Assembly: GCA_902558375.1 (NCBI GenBank) | Contig: CACEDQ010000012.1 | Span: forward strand, 1-33,592 | Direction: 5' to 3' | Origin: an uncultured SAR86 cluster bacterium | GTDB taxonomy: Bacteria; Pseudomonadota; Gammaproteobacteria; Magnimaribacterales; D2472 | DNA: 33,592 nt | Shown here: piece after piece, positions 23,792 to 32,695 of the stretch | How the letters are laid out: every line of letters starts with the position of its first letter | How positions within the stretch are numbered: the first letter of the stretch is position 1 | Translations under genes and position numbers: made by a program | Notes under the pieces: model-generated | The model's input: the letters and a program-made list of their open reading frames with translations, nothing else | The model's database searches: none | Told to the model about the DNA's origin: nothing

Positions 23792-25713
23792 AAACTTTGT
23801 TTGTTCTCAATTAATGAATTAACTACAGATGGGTCAGCAAGAGTTGAAGTATCGCCCATATTTGATAAATCATTTTCAGCAATCTTTCTAAGAATTCTTC
23901 TCATTATTTTTCCAGATCTTGTTTTTGGCAGGCCTGGAGCATTTTGAATGAGATCAGGTTTTGCAATAGCTCCTATTTCATTTGCAACAACTTGTTTTGC
24001 TTCTTTAATAAACTCGTTATTAAAAGGTTGGTCAATCATTAGGGTAATAAATGCATATATACCCTGTCCTTTAATTGGATGTTCAAATCCAACAACTGCT
24101 GCTTCTGCAATACTTGGATGAAGAACTAGAGCGCTTTCAATTTCTGCTGTTCCAAGCCTGTGTCCTGAAACATTTAGAACATCATCAACTCTTCCAGTTA
24201 TCCAGTAATAACCATCTGTGTCTCTTTTTGCACCATCTCCAGTAAAGTAAATATCTTTGTACATATTAAAATATGTACTAATCATTCGTTCATGATCGCC
24301 ATAAACAGTTCTAATCTGACTAGGCCATGACTGTTCAATTACAAGATTGCCTGAATTGGCGTTATTCAATGCATTGCCTTTTTCATCGTAAAGTGCTGGC
24401 TTGACACCAAAGAAGGGCAGTGTTGCCGATCCCGGTTTTGTGGGAGTTACTCCAGCAATAGGTGTGATTAATACAGACCCAGTTTCAGTTTGCCACCAGG
24501 TATCTATAACCTCGCAATTAGATTTTCCTACAATACTATAATACCAATCCCATGCTTCTGGATTTATTGGCTCTCCAACAGTTCCAAGAATTCTTAAGCT
24601 ATCTCTTTTAGTTTTTATGACAGCACTATCTCCTTGGGACATTAATGCTCTTATAGCGGTTGGGGCAGTATAAAAAATACTAATATTATGTTTATCACAA
24701 ATTTCCCAACATCTAGATGCTGTAGGGTATGTTGGAACACCCTCAAACATTAGTGTTGTTGCACCATTTGAAAGGGGACCATATAGAATATAAGTATGCC
24801 CAGTAATCCATCCAACATCAGCTGTACACCAGTATTTATCTTCCGCCCTAATTCCAAAAATATATTTAAAACTTATATGGGCCCCTAATAAGTACCCTGC
24901 AGTTGAATGAAGAACTCCCTTGGGTTTTCCTGTTGACCCTGAGGTATAGAGTATAAAAAGAGGATCTTCGGAGTCCATCGGCTCTGGTTCGCATATGGCA
25001 ACTGCATCTTTTGCCAACTCTTCATACCAAACATCCCTATTTAAATCCCATGGAATATTATTCGCAGTTCTTTTTATAACTAGTGTATTTTTGACATCTG
25101 GACAGCCCGCTAACGCTTCATCAACATTAGCTTTTAAAGGAACATGCTTGCCACCTCTCACACCTTCATCTGCAGTTATAACTAGCCTGCAATCAGCATC
25201 AAGAATTCTATCTTTCAAAGATTCTGGAGAAAATCCACCAAACACAACTGAGTGAATAGCCCCAATTCTTGTGCAGGCTAACATTGCATATGCAACTTCA
25301 ATAATCATTGGCATATAAATGCATACTCTTGAGCCTTTTTTTATGCCAAGCCCTTTTAACACATTAGCAAATTTACAAACTTCATCATGAAGCTCTTGAT
25401 ATGAAAGCTGCTTAGAATCACTTGGATCATCGCCTTCCCATATTATTGCAGTTTTACTAGCATTGTTTTTAAGGTGTCTATCAATACAGTTAACACTGAT
25501 ATTGATTTTTCCACCTTCAAACCACTTTGTTTCTGAGAATTTACCATTATGAACAGAATCAAAGTCTTCTATCCATTGAAGATTTTCTTTAGCTAGATTT
25601 CCAAAAAATTCAGATGGATTTTCTACAGACTGTTGATATAGATTCTTATACTCATCAAGGTTTTTAATGAAGGGATTAGTTCCTTCTTTGGGGTAAAAAA
25701 TATTTTCAGCCAT
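23788..25713 (-). CDS. acs: acetyl-CoA synthetase (AMP-forming)
   Basis: Acs activates acetate to acetyl-CoA via acetyl-AMP. The 641 residues match the family (~650). Motifs are: [31 protein letters not shown]-type N-terminal region, the P-loop-like [12 protein letters not shown], the [10 protein letters not shown]4/A5 region, the hinge near [17 protein letters not shown], and the C-terminal [11 protein letters not shown] with Lys602. This is the lysine acetylated by Pat-type enzymes to switch Acs off in other bacteria. It follows the deoxynucleoside kinase by 6 bases and overlaps the lipoprotein gene by 4. The segments quoted here are shortened descriptions of longer matching regions. Confidence 0.97.
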   Translation of the reverse strand: MAENIFYPKEGTNPFIKNLDEYKNLYQQSVENPSEFFGNLAKENLQWIEDFDSVHNGKFSETKWFEGGKINISVNCIDRHLKNNASKTAIIWEGDDPSDSKQLSYQELHDEVCKFANVLKGLGIKKGSRVCIYMPMIIEVAYAMLACTRIGAIHSVVFGGFSPESLKDRILDADCRLVITADEGVRGGKHVPLKANVDEALAGCPDVKNTLVIKRTANNIPWDLNRDVWYEELAKDAVAICEPEPMDSEDPLFILYTSGSTGKPKGVLHSTAGYLLGAHISFKYIFGIRAEDKYWCTADVGWITGHTYILYGPLSNGATTLMFEGVPTYPTASRCWEICDKHNISIFYTAPTAIRALMSQGDSAVIKTKRDSLRILGTVGEPINPEAWDWYYSIVGKSNCEVIDTWWQTETGSVLITPIAGVTPTKPGSATLPFFGVKPALYDEKGNALNNANSGNLVIEQSWPSQIRTVYGDHERMISTYFNMYKDIYFTGDGAKRDTDGYYWITGRVDDVLNVSGHRLGTAEIESALVLHPSIAEAAVVGFEHPIKGQGIYAFITLMIDQPFNNEFIKEAKQVVANEIGAIAKPDLIQNAPGLPKTRSGKIMRRILRKIAENDLSNMGDTSTLADPSVVNSLIENKQSL

Positions 25714-25719
25714 CAGTCT

Positions 25720-26385
25720 TTATATTATTGAAGGCTGTGGATTTATAAAATTTTTGCCTTTGGGGTTTGACATAATTGTTGTGATAAGTGATTCATAGTC
25801 ACTTTCGTTAGATTCTAAATTTATGTCAGCTGCATTAATGATTAGCAGTGGCGCGTCATTGTAATCAAGAAAAAACCGTGAATATGCATCATTAAGTTTT
25901 TCTAGATAATCTAATGTTAAGTATTGCTCATTAATGTTTCCTCTTTTTGTAATCCTCTCTTTTAAAACATCTATTGGTGCTTGTAAGTAGATAACAAGAT
26001 CAGGAGTTGGCGCATCAAGTGTAATATGGTCATAGACTTTGTCATAAAGATCCATTTCTTCATTTGAAAGAGTAACCTCAGCAAACAATCTATCTTTTTC
26101 AATTAAAAAATCAGCAACTCTAACTGTTTCAAAAAGGCTTCTTTGTTTTAAATCTTGTATCTGCTGCATTCTTTGGAATAAAAAGAACAGCTGGGTAGCT
26201 AAAGCAGATTGACTAGGATTCCTATAGAAATTTTTAAGGAAAGGATTTTCTGCAGGTTGTTCTAAAAATGCGTCATAGTTGAATGTGGTTGCTATTTTGT
26301 TAGCAAGAGTTGTCTTACCAACTCCAATTGGCCCTTCAATTGCAATATATTTCGGAAGTGGAACTTCTTTAATAGCTGGCTTCAT
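25720..26385 (-). CDS. deoxynucleoside kinase (dCK/dGK family)
   Basis: The 221-residue protein has the P-loop IEGPIGVGKTT at about 16-26, then EQPAENPFLKNFY with the catalytic glutamate, a helix rich in aromatics (QLFFLFQRMQQI), the LFAEVTL segment after DR, and KRGNINEQYL corresponding to the arginine lid. This is the deoxyadenosine/deoxycytidine/deoxyguanosine kinase family, which phosphorylates salvaged deoxynucleosides. Substrate choice cannot be read from sequence. It sits where folK follows pcnB in E. coli, and there is no folK here. It lies 27 bases after pcnB and 6 before acs. Confidence 0.87.
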   Translation of the reverse strand: MKPAIKEVPLPKYIAIEGPIGVGKTTLANKIATTFNYDAFLEQPAENPFLKNFYRNPSQSALATQLFFLFQRMQQIQDLKQRSLFETVRVADFLIEKDRLFAEVTLSNEEMDLYDKVYDHITLDAPTPDLVIYLQAPIDVLKERITKRGNINEQYLTLDYLEKLNDAYSRFFLDYNDAPLLIINAADINLESNESDYESLITTIMSNPKGKNFINPQPSII

Positions 26386-26412
26386 TATTTACATATTTGT
26401 TTTTACTCTAGA

Positions 26413-27648
26413 TTATCTCAACTCGTTATAGAAGCCAAATATTTTAGAAGAATCCTCATCATTTTTTTCATTCATTCTTGCAATTAATGATCCCCTAAGA
26501 GAGTCATCATTTTTTTGAAAATCAGTCCACCATTTTCCTAATCCGTTTTTATCAGATGATGCTTTTTCTCTTACAAGAAGAAAATCATATGCTGCTCTGA
26601 AACGCGGATGTCGAATTGTTTTATAAGGCTGACTTTTTATCCTGCTATGAAGTTTAAGCTGAAGGACCCATATATCCTTTATATAACTGTTAAATTTTCT
26701 TGGGACAGCAGTAAGTTTTTGCTGCTCTCTAAGGACTCCATCCATGGACCTAAAGAACTTTCTGATATTAATTTCATTATTCTTTGTACATCTGGAAATC
26801 AATGTTGGCCATAATAAAGCAGCCAATAAAAATCCAGGAGTAACGGATTGATCATTTTTTATTCTATTATCTGTATTTCTAAGAGCTTGAAGCATTACAT
26901 TGTGTGAAAATTCATTCTTATCTGGATTAGAGAAAACTAAGTACTTGTTTAAATTAAATGAGCATAATTTATTAAAATTCTTTTCTCCCATGCCTCCTAA
27001 GAATATCTTACAAAATTCATCAAATAGCCTAGCATTAGATATGCTTGATAATAAATGACCTTTATCATATATGGCATTTTTTACATGGTTATCTATTTTA
27101 AAACCAAGCTTATTACTAAACCTTATAGCTCTTAAACTTCTTACAGGGTCTTCCTCGAACCTTAGTTGGGGATCTCCAATTGAGACAATAATCTTTTTAT
27201 GAATATGGCCTAATCCATTATTCCTATCTTCTATTTTTTTTGTAATAGGGCAGTAATAAAGTGCATTTACTGTAAAATCTCTCCTGTGGCAGTCTTGCTC
27301 TAAAGTTCCCCAAACATTATCTCTAAGAATTTTACCTCTCTCATCTTTAATTAAGCTTGATTCATCCTCAGGCTGATTGTTACCAGATCGGAATGTTGCA
27401 ACTTCAAGAAGCTCAGACCTATTAAAAACATGAACCAGCTTAAAGCGTCTGCCGATAATTCTTGAGGCTTTAAAGATCTTACGAACCTCTTCTGGAGTTG
27501 CATTTGTTGCTATATCAAAATCTTTTGGCTCTATCCCAGACAAAGCATCTCTTACACATCCTCCAACTAGGTATGCCTGAAAATTATTTTTTTGTAGTTC
27601 TGTTATTACAGATATAGCAAATTTGCTTATTTTTGTATTATCGATCAA
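26413..27648 (-). CDS. pcnB: poly(A) polymerase I
   Basis: PcnB adds 3' poly(A) tails that promote RNA decay. The 411-residue protein has the nucleotidyltransferase core: YLVGGCVRDAL at 27-37, KDFDIATNA with Asp43 and Asp45 as metal ligands, then RRDFTVNALYYCP and EEDPVRSLRAIRFSNKLGF, typical of class II polymerases including CCA-adding enzymes. The C-terminal RRPRF-like region (IRHPRFRAAYDFLLVRE) favours PcnB over Cca, as does placement after dksA. Translation appears to start at TTG 27648: no ATG or GTG is in frame before the conserved region. It follows dksA by 25 bases. Confidence 0.93.
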   Translation of the reverse strand: MIDNTKISKFAISVITELQKNNFQAYLVGGCVRDALSGIEPKDFDIATNATPEEVRKIFKASRIIGRRFKLVHVFNRSELLEVATFRSGNNQPEDESSLIKDERGKILRDNVWGTLEQDCHRRDFTVNALYYCPITKKIEDRNNGLGHIHKKIIVSIGDPQLRFEEDPVRSLRAIRFSNKLGFKIDNHVKNAIYDKGHLLSSISNARLFDEFCKIFLGGMGEKNFNKLCSFNLNKYLVFSNPDKNEFSHNVMLQALRNTDNRIKNDQSVTPGFLLAALLWPTLISRCTKNNEINIRKFFRSMDGVLREQQKLTAVPRKFNSYIKDIWVLQLKLHSRIKSQPYKTIRHPRFRAAYDFLLVREKASSDKNGLGKWWTDFQKNDDSLRGSLIARMNEKNDEDSSKIFGFYNELR

Positions 27649-27673
27649 ATTTTTTCACATTGGTTAAAGAACA

Positions 27674-28237
27674 TTAACCGTTTAACTGCTTCTCTTTAAT
27701 TTCATCAAGAGTTTTACAATGAATACAATGTGTAGCTGTAGGTCTTGCTTCCAGTCTCTTTATTCCTATTTCATCGCCACAAGCATCGCACCAGCCGTAG
27801 TCATCTTGTTTAATTTTTTCTAAAGATACTGCTATCTTGCTAATTAATTTTCTTTCTCTATCTCTAGTTCTTAACTCAAAAGCAAATTCTTCTTCTTGAG
27901 AGGCTCTATCAACAGGATCTGCATATGTCTCACCTTTAGTCTTAAGATGATCAAAAGTTTTTTGCATTTCATCGATAAGGTGCTCTTTCCATAAGAGTAA
28001 TACTGCTACAAAATGTCTTTTCATAGCCGCACTCATATATTTTTCATTTTTCTTTGATTTGTATGGAGCAATCTTAGATTTATTATTAGCAATCTTTTGA
28101 GGTGCTTTTTTTGTAACAGTTTTTTTTGCAACAGCCTTTTTTACAACTTTTTTTGCTGGTGTTTTTTTTGCTACAGCTTTTTTAGTAGTAGTTTTTTTTA
28201 CTGTTTTTTTTGTAGTAGCTGTTTTAGTTTTTGCCAT
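27674..28237 (-). CDS. dksA: DksA with a Lys/Ala-rich N-terminal tail
   Basis: DksA binds the RNA polymerase secondary channel and acts with ppGpp on rRNA and amino-acid promoters. Residues ~67-187 match E. coli DksA closely. They include the coiled-coil tip DPVDRASQEEE with both key aspartates and the alanine, then RDRERKLISKI and the zinc finger CDACG...CIHCK. The first ~62 residues are an unusual low-complexity, strongly basic tail of TKK/VKK/AKK repeats resembling histone H1 and AlgP tails. It is absent from E. coli DksA (151 residues). gluQ, which separates dksA and pcnB in E. coli, is missing. Confidence 0.95.
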   Translation of the reverse strand: MAKTKTATTKKTVKKTTTKKAVAKKTPAKKVVKKAVAKKTVTKKAPQKIANNKSKIAPYKSKKNEKYMSAAMKRHFVAVLLLWKEHLIDEMQKTFDHLKTKGETYADPVDRASQEEEFAFELRTRDRERKLISKIAVSLEKIKQDDYGWCDACGDEIGIKRLEARPTATHCIHCKTLDEIKEKQLNG

Positions 28238-28296
28238 TAATTTAGATTTAATAAGAATTTTAGGGTGGAGAAAATATCAGAAACCGACTAAATAAG

Positions 28297-29298
28297 CTAG
28301 CTTTTTCTTAATTTATTTGCAACTTCTGCATATCCATCTTTATTTAATCTGGGTCCAAAAGTTTCAACAATTTTGGATGATGCAAAATTACTAAATTCTG
28401 CACAAGTTTGGATATCATAGTTTTGAAGATATGCATGCATAAATGATCCAGCAAACATATCACCAGCACCATTAGTATCTATTGGTATTATTTTCTCAGC
28501 ATCTGCATGTATTTCAATACCTTCTTTTACTACAACACAGCCTTCTGCTCCCTTTGTAATTGCAGTCATATATGGTTTAGATTTATAGAACTCTACAGCT
28601 TCTGAAATATCATTTGCATCAGAGAAGGCTAGAGCTTCATCATCATTACAAAAAATCATATCTATACCGTAAGACTCAATTTGCTTAAATTTATCTTTAA
28701 AGCCATTAACAATACCAGCATCAGACAAAGATAGGGCTTTAATTGTATTTTTCCCTTTTAAATACTCTAAGACAGATATAACAGCATTAAAATTATCATC
28801 GCTGGTTACCATGTAGCCTTCGATATAAAATATTTTAGAATTCTCAACAACCTCATAGTCAATATCAGAAGAACCCAAAAATGCACTTACACCAAGCATG
28901 CTACTCATAGTTCTTTTGGCATCTGGCGTAACTAATATTAAACATTTGCCAGTTGGCATATCAGAATTTTCTGAACTGATCCCTATATGTTCGACCCCGG
29001 CAGATCGAAGGCTTTCAAGATACTTTCTACCATCTTCATCATCTGCAACACGGCAAACATGATGACATTTTGATCCATAGTTTGCTGCTGCAACTAATGA
29101 ATTTGTAGCAGAACCCCCACAATCTGAGACAGACTCTGCACCCATACTCATTAATTTTTCTATAATCAGAGCTTGCTCTGCTGCAGATGCAAGAGTCATT
29201 GAGTCAGCCTCAAGTCCAATGCTTGATAAAAATTCGTGACTAACTTTATATTGGGTGTCTACAAGGGCATTTCCAAGCGCGCTAATGTCATATTTCAT
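28297..29298 (-). CDS. PfkB-family kinase (adenosine-kinase-like)
   Basis: The 333-residue protein is a ribokinase/PfkB fold enzyme. The opening DISALGNALVDTQYKV carries the first substrate aspartate. The CGGSATNSLVAAANYG motif is at ~60-75 and the signature DTNGAGDMFAGSFMHAYL places the catalytic base at Asp280. It resembles the bacterial group annotated as adenosine kinase or 'PfkB family carbohydrate kinase'. The substrate, adenosine or a sugar, is not certain. Its ATG overlaps the hemL stop by 4 bases, so the two are coupled. dksA follows after 59 bases, which could contain a separate dksA promoter. Confidence 0.85.
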   Translation of the reverse strand: MKYDISALGNALVDTQYKVSHEFLSSIGLEADSMTLASAAEQALIIEKLMSMGAESVSDCGGSATNSLVAAANYGSKCHHVCRVADDEDGRKYLESLRSAGVEHIGISSENSDMPTGKCLILVTPDAKRTMSSMLGVSAFLGSSDIDYEVVENSKIFYIEGYMVTSDDNFNAVISVLEYLKGKNTIKALSLSDAGIVNGFKDKFKQIESYGIDMIFCNDDEALAFSDANDISEAVEFYKSKPYMTAITKGAEGCVVVKEGIEIHADAEKIIPIDTNGAGDMFAGSFMHAYLQNYDIQTCAEFSNFASSKIVETFGPRLNKDGYAEVANKLRKS

Positions 29299-30593
29299 TT
29301 ATTAAAATCTCCGGCCTTAATTATGTTATTTACAACTTCAATAGTCTTATTTATTTCAATATCTTTGTGCATAGCAGAAATAAATCCAGCTTCATATTTT
29401 GAAGGTGCGAAGTAAATTCCATTTTCTATACAAGAATTAATAAAAGATGAGAACATTTCATCATTTGTTTTAGATACATCATCAATATTCATTGGTAACT
29501 CTTCAGAAAAAAAGAAGCCAAACATGCCTCCAATTTGATTGGTAGAAAAAGGAATTCCGTAAGAATGCATAATCTCTTTCACTCCATTAAGCATAAGCTT
29601 TGCTTTTTCTTCTAAATCTTTATAGGGATTTTTAGCAATTAATAGATTTAGCAGGGTAGATCCAGCTGACATTGCTAGTGGATTACCAGATAAAGTCCCA
29701 GCTTGGTATACGGGACCTTCTGGAGCAAGATAATTCATTATTTCTTTTTTTCCACCAAATGCCCCTACGGGTAATCCACCCCCAATAACTTTTCCTAGAG
29801 CAGTTAAATCCGGCTTTATATTAAATATTTCTTGAGCTCCACCTAGGGATACTCTGAAGCCGCTCATTACCTCATCAAATATTAATAAAGAATTATTGGT
29901 TTCAGTATATGATCTTATTGTTTTTAAGAATTCTTCTGTTCCAGGGACAAAACCCATATTCCCAGCTATAGGCTCAACTATTACTGTAGCAAGATCATCT
30001 TTTACGGAATTAAAAATTTCAATAAAAGCTTCAGTATCATTATACGGACAAGTGACTGTATGTTTAGCTAACTCTTCTGGGATTCCCGGTGAATCTGGTA
30101 ATCCAAAAGTTGAAACTCCTGAACCTGCTTTTATCAAAAGAGAATCGACATGACCATGATAGCAACCATCAAATTTAATTATTTTATTTCTATTTGTATA
30201 TCCTCTGGCTAATCTAATTGCACTCATTGTGGCCTCGGTGCCTGAGTTCACCATCCTTATTTTTTCTATACTTGGCACATTCTCAATAATGAGTGAAGCT
30301 ACATCAGATTCAAGACTTGTTGGGGCTCCATAGCTAGTTCCAAGATCTGCTTGCTTTTTAATTGCATTAACAATATCAGGATGTGAATGACCCATAATCA
30401 TAGGACCCCATGAACCAATATAATCAATATATTTGTTCCCATCTGCATCAAAAAGATAAGCGCCTGCTGCTTTTTCAAAAAAAATAGGATTCCCATTAAT
30501 ATTTTTAAAAGCACGCACCGGTGAATTAACACCCCCGGGCATCAGGGATTTAGCTTGATTGAAGAGAGTTATAGATTTTTCTATTTTGTTCAA
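29295..30593 (-). CDS. hemL: glutamate-1-semialdehyde 2,1-aminomutase
   Basis: HemL converts glutamate-1-semialdehyde to 5-aminolevulinate, the C5 route to heme used by gammaproteobacteria. The 432 residues (E. coli 426) contain SLMPGGVNSPVRAF, the MVNSGTEATMSAIRLARG phosphate-binding region, FDEVMSGFR and the PLP lysine Lys268 in TALGKVIGGGLPVGAFGG. The downstream PfkB gene overlaps it by 4 bases. hemG is 53 bases upstream on the same strand, so two heme genes are probably in one transcription unit. Confidence 0.97.
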   Translation of the reverse strand: MNKIEKSITLFNQAKSLMPGGVNSPVRAFKNINGNPIFFEKAAGAYLFDADGNKYIDYIGSWGPMIMGHSHPDIVNAIKKQADLGTSYGAPTSLESDVASLIIENVPSIEKIRMVNSGTEATMSAIRLARGYTNRNKIIKFDGCYHGHVDSLLIKAGSGVSTFGLPDSPGIPEELAKHTVTCPYNDTEAFIEIFNSVKDDLATVIVEPIAGNMGFVPGTEEFLKTIRSYTETNNSLLIFDEVMSGFRVSLGGAQEIFNIKPDLTALGKVIGGGLPVGAFGGKKEIMNYLAPEGPVYQAGTLSGNPLAMSAGSTLLNLLIAKNPYKDLEEKAKLMLNGVKEIMHSYGIPFSTNQIGGMFGFFFSEELPMNIDDVSKTNDEMFSSFINSCIENGIYFAPSKYEAGFISAMHKDIEINKTIEVVNNIIKAGDFNK

Positions 30594-30646
30594 AATAATT
30601 TAAAGATATTTAAGATTTTATATATGATATCAAGGATTATAACTTT

Positions 30647-31168
30647 TTATGTAATTACCTTCTTAGCAAAATCATCAACCTTATGCCAATCAGTAAATTC
30701 ATAAGTATTATTAATATCTGTTGGACCTTTAGTAATCCACATAATTAACCTTATCATATGCTTATCAACAAAATTATATTTTGGGTAATCAATTTTGCCA
30801 GCAAAAACTGCTAAATTTTTTGGTACCCATGAAGTTTTTAATAAGAATTTTTGCATATAAGGGTTAGTTTCAGGAGTATTTTTCTCAGGCTTTCTGGCCA
30901 CAACGTTCACGGAGAAAAAAGCACTATCTTTTTTTATGAGTTCATCATGATGTAAGTCTAAAAAATCAAATAGTTCTTTTTTGTGTTTTCCATACCTGAT
31001 GCTTGCACCAATTATAATCCTATCAAATTTTTTTAGATCTTCTTTTGTTGCATCTTCGAGTGACATAAGTTTCGAAGGAACAGCACGATTAACTATTTCA
31101 TATATTCTTGAACTAATATTTTTTGTTTGACCATCGGTAGATGAGTAAATAATAAGCGTTGATTTCAT
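30647..31168 (-). CDS. hemG: menaquinone-dependent protoporphyrinogen oxidase HemG
   Basis: HemG is a flavodoxin-like, FMN-containing enzyme that oxidises protoporphyrinogen IX to protoporphyrin IX, passing electrons to membrane quinones. The 173 residues (E. coli 181) match along their length: IIYSSTDGQTKNIS FMN loop, IIGASIRYGKH, SAFFSVNVVARKPEKNTPETN (the HemG-specific insert), PKYNFVDKHMIRLIMWITKGPTD and TDWHKVDDFA. The C-terminal part is amphipathic and suits a peripheral membrane location. Given the ubiquinone hydroxylase in this window, ubiquinone may be the acceptor. The gene is divergent from erpA. Confidence 0.95.
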   Translation of the reverse strand: MKSTLIIYSSTDGQTKNISSRIYEIVNRAVPSKLMSLEDATKEDLKKFDRIIIGASIRYGKHKKELFDFLDLHHDELIKKDSAFFSVNVVARKPEKNTPETNPYMQKFLLKTSWVPKNLAVFAGKIDYPKYNFVDKHMIRLIMWITKGPTDINNTYEFTDWHKVDDFAKKVIT

Positions 31169-31266
31169 TAAATAGAATTAGTTATTACTGTCAAATAGTA
31201 TACTTTATCTTTGCAGTTATAATGATTGATAAATAACTAGTAGTAAATTTTCGATATAATAAGCAT
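31169..31266. promoter_or_regulatory. hemG-erpA divergent promoter region
   Basis: These 98 bases separate two starts. On the plus strand TATAAT at 31255-31260 is 6 bases before the erpA ATG. Initiation would fall on or next to the ATG (leaderless), and no Shine-Dalgarno is seen. On the minus strand TATACT (31202 to 31197, part of the palindrome AGTATACT) could start hemG about 22 bases before its ATG. Neither has a good -35. I see no IscR-type site by eye, although erpA is Fe-S-regulated in E. coli. Confidence 0.4.
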
Positions 31267-31602
31267 ATGGAGCAAAACAATAATTCAATAACACTTACAA
31301 ACTCTGCTTCAAAAAGAATTCTGAGTGTTTTACAAGAAGATAAGTCTTCAAAGTTTAGAGTCTATGTAACTGGAGGAGGTTGCTCAGGTTTTCAATATGG
31401 ATTTAAGTTTGATAATGATGAGGCTTTTGACGATGATGTAATAGATTGTGGAAATTTTAAAGTATTAATCGATTCAATGTCATATCCATACTTATTTGGT
31501 TCAACTCTAGATTTTGTTGAGGATCTTTCTGGCGCAAAATTTGTTATAAATAATCCTAATGCTAAAACAACTTGCGGTTGTGGGGAATCTTTTACGGTCT
31601 AG
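31267..31602 (+). CDS. erpA: iron-sulfur cluster insertion protein ErpA
   Basis: ErpA is an A-type carrier that delivers [4Fe-4S] clusters to enzymes such as IspG/IspH. The 111 residues (E. coli 114) include FRVYVTGGGCSGFQYGF with the first cysteine, DFVEDLSGAKFVINNPNA, and the C-terminal TTCGCGESF pair, the three-cysteine arrangement of A-type carriers. The VxGGGCSGFQYGF version and the anmK-M23 neighbours (also seen in Pseudomonas) favour ErpA over IscA. The 3' end overlaps anmK by 11 bases. Confidence 0.94.
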   Translation: MEQNNNSITLTNSASKRILSVLQEDKSSKFRVYVTGGGCSGFQYGFKFDNDEAFDDDVIDCGNFKVLIDSMSYPYLFGSTLDFVEDLSGAKFVINNPNAKTTCGCGESFTV

Positions 31603-32695
31603 CCTGGGTTATTGATCCAAGCAAGCCCTTATTATATTTACCATTTCTTAATTGAACCTTCATGGCTTGATTATTTATTCTATTAAACCCCATCCATGCG
31701 AAAGCCATAGATTCAATCGCTTGAGAATCATAGCCATATTGGTCTGACAGGGTAACCTTATTACCAATTATTGCTGATATTCTTTCCAACAAAAATTTAT
31801 TTTTTCCACCACCACCACAGATTATGAATTCATCATACTTATGTTTATTTTTTTTTATTGATTCATAGATTGATAAAGCAGTAAATTCTACTAGTGTCGC
31901 TAAAATATTTTCAGGCGATTCTTTAAGAAATTTGCTGGAGAGTATATTTAAGTTAAATAATTCCTTGCCAGTGCTTTTGGGAAACTTTTGATTAAAAAAT
32001 TTATTTGATAAAAGCAAGTTTAGTTCTTTATTGTTAGCTTTTCCTTTCGAAGCAATAGTACCGTTTTTATCAAAAGGCTTATTTAAATATTTTTGACAAT
32101 AAGAATCCATTAGAGCATTGCCTGGTCCTACATCTGATCCCCATATTTTGCTCTTGTTTTTAATGTATGAGTAATTTGCTATACCGCCAATATTAAGAAC
32201 TATTTTAGATTTCCTGGGTGCATAAAATATTTCATTATGGAATTCTGGAACAAGAGGAGCACCCTCACCACCAAGAGAAATATGCATGTTTCTTAAATCA
32301 CTAATTATTGTGAGGCCGGTTTCACTAGAGACAACATTAGGATCGCCAATCTGCATAGAAAAGGGATAAGAGTTTGAAACCTCATGTCTTATGGTTTGAC
32401 CGGATATTGCAACACAGTTAATTTTATTTTTTGTTAATTTTGTTTTTGTTATAGATTCATTAATAGCCTGACTAAACAAAAGCCCAATCTTTTTATGCAA
32501 TTGGCCTAATTCAGTTAAATTAGTTGATTCTGATTCCATCATATTTCTTATTTTTATTTTTATTGAGTTTGGAATTTGCTTTGAATAAAAAGACTCTAAC
32601 GTAATATTTTTTTCAATCTTTATAATTGAAACATCAATTGCGTCGTAGCTAGTGCCAGACATTGCTCCTATATATATATTTTTAGATTTGTTCAT
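31592..32695 (-). CDS. anmK: anhydro-N-acetylmuramic acid kinase
   Basis: AnmK phosphorylates and opens 1,6-anhydro-MurNAc from recycled peptidoglycan, giving MurNAc-6-P. I choose ATG 32695 (367 residues). A TTG at 32713 adds six residues. Motifs are the N-terminal IGAMSGTSYDAIDV ATP loop, VAISGQTIRHE, QIGDPNVVSSETGL, NIGGIANYSYI, WGSDVGPGNALMD and IICGGGGKNKFLLERI. The protein acts in the cytosol. Its start lies 14 bases inside the M23 peptidase gene, and its end overlaps erpA. Co-location with a peptidoglycan hydrolase fits a cell-wall recycling role. Confidence 0.95.
   Translation of the reverse strand: MNKSKNIYIGAMSGTSYDAIDVSIIKIEKNITLESFYSKQIPNSIKIKIRNMMESESTNLTELGQLHKKIGLLFSQAINESITKTKLTKNKINCVAISGQTIRHEVSNSYPFSMQIGDPNVVSSETGLTIISDLRNMHISLGGEGAPLVPEFHNEIFYAPRKSKIVLNIGGIANYSYIKNKSKIWGSDVGPGNALMDSYCQKYLNKPFDKNGTIASKGKANNKELNLLLSNKFFNQKFPKSTGKELFNLNILSSKFLKESPENILATLVEFTALSIYESIKKNKHKYDEFIICGGGGKNKFLLERISAIIGNKVTLSDQYGYDSQAIESMAFAWMGFNRINNQAMKVQLRNGKYNKGLLGSITQARP

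Noticed and set aside
28060-28220. Short tandem-like T-rich repeats that might suggest a CRISPR or satellite array
   Set aside because: They are the codons of the Lys/Ala-rich tail of DksA; unit length varies and there are no spacers.
31197-31204. Palindrome AGTATACT as a regulator operator
   Set aside because: Eight bases, centred on a -10-like box in AT-rich sequence; too short to call an operator.
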